A DNA stretch of 5,210 bases, taken from NCBI GenBank assembly GCA_001310555.1, contig BAXO01000154.1, positions 1 through 5,210 of the forward strand. The letters run 5' to 3'. Position numbers and translations under genes: made by a program. Source of the DNA: Bacillus sp. JCM 19058 (GTDB taxonomy: Bacteria > Bacillota > Bacilli > Bacillales_H > Bacillaceae_D). The stretch's first letter is position 1; each line of letters opens with the position of its first letter. The notes under the pieces are model-generated. The model was not told the origin of the DNA. It saw only the letters and a list, made by a program, of their open reading frames with translations, and did not search any database. This document shows positions 1-5,210 of this stretch, one piece after another.

Positions 1-3
1 AGA

Positions 4-19
4 GCATGTTAAAACATGC
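4..19. repeat. Short palindrome, possible terminator of the VanW-like gene
   Basis: The arms gcatgt (4-9) and acatgc (14-19) form a perfect 6-bp stem around ttaa, or 7 bp with a two-base loop. It lies about 200 bases past the stop of the VanW-like gene. On the minus strand the stem is followed by TCT at the window edge, so a U run cannot be confirmed. Confidence 0.3.
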
Positions 20-215
20 CCTTCTCATATGTCCTTAAAGTAAGGGATTGCAGTGCTCTAACCTTATTTTATGGCAGCATAACCCCCTTCCTCTTCGTGC
101 TCAACCGGGCTTCTCTTGAAGCTTTGATAGTAAGGAGCTTAACGTGCTCTTTGAAAACGCCAGCGAAAATTAGTCATCATATTGTAGCTATCTATACTTA
201 TCTGACATGTAGTCG

Positions 216-1143
216 TTATGAATTGCTAACCTTATGGGAGAGTACTTTAATCGTTAATTCCCCTTGCTCATGCGAAACTTCGGTGCGGAGAATAACGGGA
301 AATTGATGCGCGTTTTTAAACTGGAAGTCCGGTCCGCCCCACGAAACAGTTGCATCCCTTCCAGCTGGAACATAACCGACTTCACGAGAATGCGAATAGC
401 GCTCGATCATTTCAAGGCCCGCACCTTCTACGGCATTGTAAAGCGTCGATGACGTTTGACAAATTCCCCCGCCAATTCCCATTACAAACTCTCGATTGAC
501 GATTTCTAACGCTCCTGATATCCACGCTCAACAGTACGCTCACCGACTACTGAGTTAAAAGAAAAACTGTCACCCGGTCCAAGTACGTGATCCTGTATTG
601 CTTCAGCTGAAAGCTCGATATTCGTTGCCCGACCAGCAACGCTAGAATTGTAATGCGTTTTAAAAACAGAAAGTACCTCCGCATCGATTCCTGGCAGCTC
701 TTCCTCAGACACAGTCGGCTCCGTGACGACGATCGGCATCGTCATTTCCTCTTCTGTAGACTTGACCTCGAGTAGCTGTTTAACAAGCTCTGCTTCCTTC
801 AAAATGACACGCTCGTGGCCTGGAGTTATTACACCTTCCTGATCGATTGTCGGGTTTCTTAACGGTGTATCGATTCCTGCAGCCAGCTCTTTCGCAAGCT
901 CTGCCAAAGCTTCTTCGTTTCGCTCATCCTTCCATGGCATATAGCATAATCGTTGAGCAGGAGCGCATGGCTCGTTTGCGCGTATTCATTAATTAGCTCC
1001 AATGTCCATAAGACCGACTGCTTTTCTTGCAGCCCAACCCCTCCTGCGAGGTGATGAACGGAAACCGGCTTTCCTTCAGCAGCTCCCATATGAAGACAAC
1101 CAGACAAAAGAAGACAGCCGATTAATAAAGCGATATTTTTCAT
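216..1143 (-). pseudogene. VanW-domain lipoprotein (YoaR-like), broken by two single-base frameshifts
   Basis: Repaired, this is about 308 residues, close to the length I recall for B. subtilis YoaR. It starts at ATG 1143 with a lipoprotein signal peptide (KNIALLIGCLLLSGC; lipobox LSGC, C16), so it should be anchored outside the membrane. A middle section (NPTIDQEGVITPGHERVILK and on) resembles the peptidoglycan-binding-4-like region that often precedes VanW domains. The VanW domain follows, with YNSSVAGRATNIELSA, GPGDSFSFNSVVGERT, GIGGGICQTSSTLYNAV, YVPAGRDATVSWGGPDFQFKN and FPVILRT. Function is poorly known: VanW is named from vancomycin-resistance clusters and is thought to act at the cell wall. 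The frame breaks lie at about 938-960 (LLLNDYA/MPWKDE) and 513-516 (GYQE/ALEIVNRE), one base missing at each. The stop is TAA at 216-218. No resistance genes are nearby, so a resistance role should not be assumed. Confidence 0.8.
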
Positions 1144-1492
1144 AAATTGTCCCCCCCAGCTTTCATGACAATGACAACTATATGTATGCTAGGGGGACGG
1201 TGAAGATGTGGTACGGACAGGCCTATTTTAAGCTAAAGGGCAAATTTTGTGCGTTTATTCAGAGCAAATTTGCGGAGGTTAAGTCTACTAAACGATTATT
1301 TGCCTCTTCTTACATTGAATCACTATAATTTCTAGTCTATTTACTAGCATAATAAAGCTACAAGCTTAACTCCTAATATACGGCAGGCTGAAAGCTCATT
1401 AGATCGCAGACGAAACGGTTTACGTTTCCGCCTAGAACCGAGCGAAGGGCTTGTCACGTATAAGCGACGTTTAGCTTGCTAAAAAGGGTGGG
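1144..1492. other. Intergenic region between the corrinoid operon and the VanW-like gene
   Basis: No plausible gene is seen on either strand. Behind the adenosyltransferase stop there are only weak stems, such as gaaacg (1412-1417) pairing with cgtttc (1423-1428), none followed by a U run, so no intrinsic terminator is convincing. The stretch from about 1290 to 1385 is AT-rich. It contains a 5-bp stem (ctagt 1332-1336 with actag 1343-1347) and, on the plus strand, a TATAAT at 1324-1329. A palindrome gcaaatttgc lies at 1264-1273, with a partial copy gcaaattt at 1240-1247. The end next to the VanW-like gene holds the hairpin described separately. Confidence 0.6.
1146..1198 (-). promoter_or_regulatory. 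Candidate leader hairpin burying an all-G Shine-Dalgarno sequence
   Basis: In the minus-strand transcript, GUCCCCCUAGC (1198-1188) can pair with GCUGGGGGGGAC (1160-1149) around a 27-base loop, leaving one G bulged. The pairs are three at the loop (AGC/GCU), one G-U, five G-C and two at the base. The same arms on the plus strand give a C-A mismatch where the minus strand has G-U, so the fold fits an RNA read toward the VanW-like gene. The G7 run (1157-1151), seven bases before the ATG at 1143, is the only candidate ribosome binding site and would be sequestered. A competing helix, AUUGUC (1172-1167) with GACAAU (1151-1146), would leave most of the G run in a loop. The pairing is seen in the sequence; regulation is inference, and a protein-binding DNA inverted repeat is an alternative. 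Confidence 0.4.
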
Positions 1493-2056
1493 CTACTCCT
1501 TTTGCCGAAATACTTTCGCACTTCGCACATATTCGATATCCTTCACTTGGAGCCGTGCGTTAACTACCCTTGCAGCAGCAAAAAAGTAGTCGGACAAACG
1601 GTTTAAGTATGTTAAGACGAGAGGATTAATAGAAGCCGTTTCCTGCAATGCAGAAACTTGCCGCTCCGCTCTTCGCGTCACTGTACGACAAATGTGAAGG
1701 GTTGCAGCCGCCTCTGCTCCTCCCGGCAAAATAAAGCGCTCAATTTTAGGCGCTTCCGCACTATGGGCGTCAATTTGTGCTTCAAGTCGATCAACCATCT
1801 CATTCGTTGCTTTGTATTGCTGCGGCTTGATTGAGGCCAAATCACTGCCGCAATCAAACAGCTCATGCTGGATAGTCACTAGCTCGCTCACAAGCTTGCT
1901 AAACAAGTCCTGGTCAAGCTGCGAAATGGCTTGACCGACAAAGGCATTGGCTTCATCGATCGTTCCGTACGCCTCGACACGAATGTCATGTTTAGCAACG
2001 GTACCACCGATAACGCTTGTTTGCCCGGAATCGCCGGTTTTTGTATACAATTTCAT
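1493..2056 (-). CDS. yvqK: PduO-type cob(I)alamin adenosyltransferase (YvqK-like)
   Basis: This cytosolic enzyme transfers the 5'-deoxyadenosyl group of ATP to cob(I)alamin or cob(I)inamide to make the coenzyme form. From ATG 2056 it is 187 residues, normal for the family, with all main PduO motifs intact. They are TKTGDSGQT at 5-13 (N-terminal ATP-binding loop), YGTIDEANA at 30-38, FILPGG at 108-113, the arginine-rich CRTVTRRAER at 123-132, and NRLSDYFFAAAR at 152-163. The family forms trimers with active sites between subunits. An in-frame ATG at 2092 would add 12 residues but has no clear ribosome binding site; AAAGGAG at 2065-2071 supports 2056. It is the last gene of the corrinoid operon, about 40 bases after the CbiZ-like stop, fitting adenosylation of imported corrinoids. 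The family is also called PduO, and in Bacillus BtuR. No frame break is seen. Confidence 0.9.
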   Translation of the reverse strand: MKLYTKTGDSGQTSVIGGTVAKHDIRVEAYGTIDEANAFVGQAISQLDQDLFSKLVSELVTIQHELFDCGSDLASIKPQQYKATNEMVDRLEAQIDAHSAEAPKIERFILPGGAEAAATLHICRTVTRRAERQVSALQETASINPLVLTYLNRLSDYFFAAARVVNARLQVKDIEYVRSAKVFRQKE

Positions 2057-2064
2057 CTTCTCAG

Positions 2065-2071
2065 CTCCTTT
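2065..2071 (-). promoter_or_regulatory. Ribosome binding site of the adenosyltransferase gene, deciding its start
   Basis: The minus strand reads AAAGGAG, eight bases before the ATG at 2056-2054. The in-frame ATG at 2092 lacks a comparable site, so the downstream ATG is preferred. Confidence 0.75.
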
Positions 2072-2095
2072 GTTAACGTTATGCTTTTTCATTGC

Positions 2096-2580
2096 TTATT
2101 CTCTGTTCACGATCTGGTCCACGCCTTGCTCAATTAGGACGCATACTTCCTTTATAAACGAGGATGCTGGACTCGGCTGCTCTCCGATGGGTGAAGCAGC
2201 AATCAGCACTTGATCGGCTGCACTTCCTCGCCCCGCTCGGTCAACCCCTTCCTTACAAAGGGCAGTCGCCTTGGCTTCCGTTACCGCCATTAACAATTGG
2301 GCATAATCAGCTTCGGAAAATCCCCCTTCGACAAAGATCCAAATAGTAATCGTGCCGTCCAGTGACTTGTCCGCTTCGTCTAATTTAATGCTATCAGCAA
2401 ACATAACGACTAAAGCCTTCTTCTCGGTCAAAGTTGAACGGGACATAAACATAGGCTTATGTTGCGCTCCTGAGCGCATGACTAACGATTGGGTATCGAG
2501 CAGACAAGCTTCGTTATGTTCTAGGTGGGAGTGATAAAAGGTTTTGTGCCATCCGAATCCGGTTCTTGTTGTGAAGGTTT
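2096..2580 (-). pseudogene. cbiZ: CbiZ-like adenosylcobinamide amidohydrolase domain, out of frame with btuD
   Basis: CbiZ hydrolyses the aminopropanol amide of adenosylcobinamide to give adenosylcobyric acid, allowing salvage of incomplete or foreign corrinoids. In the -1 frame relative to btuD, from about 2575 to the TAA at 2096-2098, the sequence reads TTRTGFGWHKTF, then DGTITIWIFVEGGFSEADYAQ and AVTEAKATAL. This matches the order of the CbiZ motifs GxGWYRTF, GTINTWVFVNG and TATEAKA as I recall them. The only early ATG (2479) lies inside the domain and has no ribosome binding site, so an independent gene is unlikely. One missing base near 2560-2580 would restore a fusion of about 450 residues. 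The domain is also divergent. The usual VNRHV reads YHSHL, the GMMTA segment is not recognisable, the ATGT-STD segment reads GSAADQV, and the region before DGTITIW is shortened. Catalytic competence is therefore doubtful even if the frame is repaired. Confidence 0.65.
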
Positions 2581-3444
2581 CCAGTAACTCGGACTGCTCA
2601 ACTGAAAATAGTCATCCTCCTGACAGCTTTGTAGCTCGTCAACAGTGCGTTCCGTCCGATTCTCCTCTGTATCGGGAACAAAGGTGACGATCGGACTCGG
2701 TGCGAATGGATGCTCACCTCGTTTAAGCTCGGTCTCGTACACTTGACTGAGCGATTTTTCATCCAACACTTTTTGCGCTTCATCCAAGGCCATAAGATTT
2801 CCTTCATTCAGTAGCAAAATCCGATCACAGTAAAGGCTGGCCAAATTTAAATCGTGCAAAATGGCTACGACTGTTAGCTTTTGCCTTCGGGATCTTTCGT
2901 GGAGCAAATTAAGAATGTTCATTTGATGGGACAAATCAAGATAATTCGTCAATTCATCAAGCAAAAGTACTTCTGGTTCCTGAGCAAGCGTGCGCGCAAG
3001 AAGTACCCGCTGTCGCTCTCCTCCGCTCAGCTCAAGCAAGTGCCGTTCACGAAATCGCTCCGTATCCGTCAGCTTTAGCGCGCGTGTTATCGCCTTTCTG
3101 TCTCGAGCAGTAAGCGATTGCAGTAATCCTTTTTGATAAGGGTATCGTCCCATCGCGACGATGTCGTATACTCGATAGTTAAAGGCTATCTGCGACTCTT
3201 GAGGGAGCACAGCCATTTTCCGAGCCAATTCCTTTGAGGTGTAAGAGTGCAATGGCTTTCTGTCAAAAATTATATTGCCCTCATCCAAAGGTAACCCACG
3301 ATTCAGCGCTTTTAACAGCGTCGTTTTTCCGCTTCCGTTCGGTCCGACGATCCCGAATATTTCTCCTCGGTTTACATGAAAGCTAATCTGTTGCAGCACA
3401 CGCTGACTGCCGTAGCCCAGCGAAACTTGATTGATCGATAACAT
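2521..3444 (-). CDS. btuD: Corrinoid ABC transporter ATP-binding protein (BtuD), probably the N-terminal part of a BtuD-CbiZ fusion
   Basis: This is the ATPase that drives the BtuC permease; 307 residues are open as sequenced. The domain is complete: Walker A GPNGSGKTT at residues 34-42, Q-loop Q82, ABC signature LSGGE at 139-143, Walker B VLLLDE at 159-164, and switch histidine H197 in ILHDLNLAS. Unusually, the usual DEPTNHLD reads DELTNYLD (L165, Y168). The ATPase family part ends near residue 250 with HPFAPSPIVTFVP. The following acidic linker leads into DDYFQLSSPSYWKPS (about 277-291), which resembles the opening of a CbiZ domain. The last 16 or so residues up to the TAG at 2521-2523 look unlike either family, while the CbiZ-like GFGW motif continues in the -1 frame. 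The natural product is therefore probably a longer BtuD-CbiZ fusion, as in B. subtilis YvrA and relatives (recalled, not checked). The start is supported by AGGAGG six bases upstream. Confidence 0.85.
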   Translation of the reverse strand: MLSINQVSLGYGSQRVLQQISFHVNRGEIFGIVGPNGSGKTTLLKALNRGLPLDEGNIIFDRKPLHSYTSKELARKMAVLPQESQIAFNYRVYDIVAMGRYPYQKGLLQSLTARDRKAITRALKLTDTERFRERHLLELSGGERQRVLLARTLAQEPEVLLLDELTNYLDLSHQMNILNLLHERSRRQKLTVVAILHDLNLASLYCDRILLLNEGNLMALDEAQKVLDEKSLSQVYETELKRGEHPFAPSPIVTFVPDTEENRTERTVDELQSCQEDDYFQLSSPSYWKPSQQEPDSDGTKPFITPT

Positions 3445-3450
3445 AAGCTA

Positions 3451-3456
3451 CCTCCT
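3451..3456 (-). promoter_or_regulatory. Ribosome binding site of btuD
   Basis: The minus strand reads AGGAGG here, six bases before the ATG at 3444-3442. It overlaps the TAG stop of btuC, implying tight translational linkage within the operon and fixing the btuD start. Confidence 0.85.
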
Positions 3457-4487
3457 ATCGCAGCGATTTCCGTCGTTGCCGAATGAGAATCAAGGCAAAA
3501 ATCGGCGCACCAATAAGCGCGGTTATGACTCCAATCGGGAGTTCGACCGGGGCAATCATTGTTCTCGCCACGAGATCAGTCAAGGCAAGAAATCCGGCTC
3601 CGTGCAAGACAGACAGCACTAATAAATGGCGATGATCGGCGCCCCACAGCAAGCGTGTCAGATGCGGGATGACAAGACCAACAAAGCCGATCGTTCCCGA
3701 AACTGCAACAGCAGCTCCTGTCAGAATCGCCGCTCCTAATAAGATGACGATTTTGCGAACAGCGATATTGACCCGAGCTGCCTCGCGGTCTCTTCGCCAA
3801 ATGCCATTGCGTTCAGTTCATTTCGATTGAAAAATAAAAGGATGAAGCCTAGCAGAAAGCTTGGAACGATCATCCAAACATGACTCCAGTCTCTTAGAGC
3901 CACACTCCCCATTAACCAATAGACGATCTGCCTTAGCTCTGTCCCCGTTAAGGCGATGATTAATGAAATAAACGAGCGAGAAACGAGCTGAAAATGATCC
4001 CTGTGAGAATAATCGTTTCCGTTGCCATCGAACGCTGAACAAGGCTAGAGAAGGCTATAACGAGAAACAAGGTTAGCAGACCTGATGCCATGCTGACAAA
4101 AGGAAGAGTAAACGCTCCGAGCAATGGTAAGGATAACTGAAAGAAGAGAACAACGACAGCGCCGACTGCTGCCCCTGACGAAACTCCTAGAGTATACGGA
4201 TCGGCTAACGGATTTTTTAAAAAATCCTTGAAACGCCGCTCCCGCCATCGCCAGACAGGCGCCGACGAACATCGCCAACAAGACGCGCGGTAGCCTAATT
4301 TGCATGACAATATTTACATGCACGGGCTCTATTGTGTGGTTCAACGGAATGTGAAAAGCTCGCTCAGTAAAATTGTGAGTACATCGGAAACGGGAAGCGT
4401 AGCGCTTCCCTGTCCGATATTAACGATAAGCGCGATTGCGCATAAAAGCAAAGCTGAAGAATAGGCAATCGCATATTTAGTTTTCAA
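3455..4487 (-). pseudogene. btuC: Corrinoid ABC transporter permease (FecCD family), broken by four single-base frameshifts
   Basis: This is the membrane subunit of the importer, a FecCD/BtuC-family protein expected to have about ten helices. Read with four corrections it gives about 345 residues, a normal length. Motifs in order are QIRLPRVLLA, KNPLADPYTLGVSSGA, ETIILTGIIFSS, IVYWLMGSVALRDW, NELNAMAFGEETA, and GTIGFVGLVIPHLTRLLWG. The breaks are: one base missing in the A run at 4354-4357 (ELF/HIPL); one base extra in the T6-A6 tract at 4213-4224 (QGFF/KNPL); one base missing near 3975-3978 (FSSFL/SFISLI); and one base missing in the C run at 3772-3774 (RQLG/VNIAV). The start is unsettled: TTG at 4487 overlaps the btuF end, while an in-frame TTG at 4514 sits closer to a GAGGAG stretch. 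The stop is TAG at 3455-3457, immediately before the btuD ribosome binding site. Intact motifs on both sides of every break make sequence error more likely than decay. Confidence 0.85.
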
Positions 4488-5210
4488 AAACCTCTGGGTA
4501 AATTTGTGCTGCAAGCTCCTCGGCTCCTTCTACCAATCGTGGTCCCGGTCTAGAAAGTAAATCCTCATTTACCTGATACACCCGATCATTTGTAATTGCA
4601 GGCACATCCTCCCACCCACTTCGGTTTTTAACAGCCTCAACCGCGTTTTCAATATAGGAATAAGTAATGATAATAACATCTGGCTCGCTGGCAATAACCC
4701 CTTCCTCAGAAAACGGAGCCCAGCCCTCAACTTGAGCTGCTACATTTTCGGCTTGAATTAGCTCTAGGAAAGCTTCCATAAAAGTACCGCTTCCGGCTGT
4801 GTATAAATCGTCAGAAATCTCGAGCCAGACGACCGCCTTTTCTTCCTCACTAATCGCGCTTGCCTTTTCGGAGATTGTAGCAAGTCCGCCCTGTATGTCT
4901 TCAATTAACGCCTCTGCTTGTTCGGTTGTACCTGTTGCTGTACCAATTAATTCGATCGAATCGTAGGCCTCTTCAAACGAATTTGCATTGTTGACAACTG
5001 CGACCTGAATTCCCGCACCTCGAATTTGCTCAAGTCCAGCCTCTGCTGAGGCATGAGCAAGCACAAGATCCGGATCGAGTTCGATAATCCTCTCAATATC
5101 TAGTTCAAGTCCTCCAATACTTTCTATTTCAATTACCTCTTCAGGATAATTGTCATACTCAGACCGGCCAATAAGCTTTTCTCCTGCACCGATTGCGTAG
5201 AGGATTTCCG
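4477..5210 (-). CDS. btuF: Corrinoid (vitamin B12) ABC transporter substrate-binding lipoprotein, 5' end outside the window
   Basis: This is the binding protein of a type II ABC importer (Peripla_BP_2 / BtuF family), which captures corrinoids outside the membrane and delivers them to BtuC. About 244 codons are present. The frame is open from 5208 (codon GAA) to the TAA at 4477-4479, so the signal peptide and roughly the first 60-70 residues are missing. Family hallmarks visible are YAIGAGEKLIGRSEY near the start of the visible part, the run ELDPDLVLAH, a SGTFMEAFLELIQAENVA segment, EPDVIIITYSY, and a C-terminal RPGPRLVEGAEELA. The visible protein is very acidic, as in exported proteins of alkaliphiles. 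It is first in the operon and overlaps the likely btuC start by about 11 bases. Specificity for B12 rather than an iron siderophore is inferred from the downstream CbiZ-like domain and adenosyltransferase. No frame break is seen. Confidence 0.85.
   Translation of the reverse strand, partial: EILYAIGAGEKLIGRSEYDNYPEEVIEIESIGGLELDIERIIELDPDLVLAHASAEAGLEQIRGAGIQVAVVNNANSFEEAYDSIELIGTATGTTEQAEALIEDIQGGLATISEKASAISEEEKAVVWLEISDDLYTAGSGTFMEAFLELIQAENVAAQVEGWAPFSEEGVIASEPDVIIITYSYIENAVEAVKNRSGWEDVPAITNDRVYQVNEDLLSRPGPRLVEGAEELAAQIYPEVFEN

Noticed and set aside
109..122. Hairpin gcttc-tctt-gaagc in the 1-215 gap
   Set aside because: Only 5 bp, no T run of note on either strand, and no gene of fitting orientation ends close to it.
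16..306. 96-codon plus-strand open frame
   Set aside because: No ribosome binding site, no recognisable family, and its 3' third runs opposite the VanW coding region.
1240..1273. gcaaattt repeat and gcaaatttgc palindrome
   Set aside because: Short, AT-rich and without a following T run or association with a promoter; chance is sufficient.
1144..1492. Cobalamin riboswitch in the gap
   Set aside because: No B12-box-like GCCACTG sequence on either strand, and the gene it would control is not B12-related; the expected place is upstream of btuF, outside the window.
2057..2092. Earlier ATG at 2092 as start of the adenosyltransferase
   Set aside because: It lacks a good ribosome binding site, and AAAGGAG eight bases before the ATG at 2056 gives the usual family N-terminus (MKLYTKTGD).
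2521..2580. Programmed -1 frameshift joining BtuD to the CbiZ part
   Set aside because: No X-XXY-YYZ slippery heptamer lies before the point where the CbiZ frame must already be in use (about 2563-2575), and other genes nearby show similar random single-base breaks.
3818..4042. Alternative open frame within the btuC region (minus strand)
   Set aside because: Its translation has no membrane character or FecCD motifs; the neighbouring frame carries IVYWLMGSVALRDW and NELNAMAFGEE, so this is a shadow.

Overview
The window reads as part of a Bacillaceae (Firmicutes) chromosome. The evidence is AGGAGG-type ribosome binding sites, proteins that look most like Bacillus families (YvrC/YvrB/YvrA/YvqK and YoaR), and a Gram-positive lipobox. 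The exported proteins are strongly acidic: by eye, the last 195 residues of the BtuF-like protein hold about 37 Asp/Glu against 8 Lys/Arg. That hints at an alkaliphilic or halotolerant member, but the genus is inference. All recognisable genes lie on the minus strand, so biological order runs from high to low coordinates.

Positions 5210 to 1493 hold a corrinoid (vitamin B12) uptake and salvage operon. In order it contains a BtuF-like binding lipoprotein cut by the window edge, a BtuC-like permease, a BtuD-like ATPase with a CbiZ-like amidohydrolase domain behind it, and a PduO-type cob(I)alamin adenosyltransferase. Together they would capture and import corrinoids, adenosylate them and, if the CbiZ part is active, remodel adenosylcobinamide. 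A cobalamin riboswitch would be expected upstream of btuF, outside the window; none is visible inside it.

Positions 1492 to 1144 are intergenic. The part next to the downstream gene can fold into a hairpin that would bury an unusual all-G Shine-Dalgarno sequence, with a competing alternative helix. Positions 1143 to 216 encode a VanW-domain lipoprotein resembling B. subtilis YoaR. Positions 215 to 1 show no convincing gene.

The main oddity is seven single-base reading-frame breaks: four in btuC, one between btuD and the CbiZ part, and two in the VanW gene. Three are clearly in or next to homopolymers. Conserved motifs continue across every break and no other decay is obvious, so uncorrected sequencing or assembly indels explain them better than true gene death. 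I found no convincing undescribed multi-gene system; the most interesting leads are the leader hairpin at 1146-1198 and the divergent CbiZ domain.
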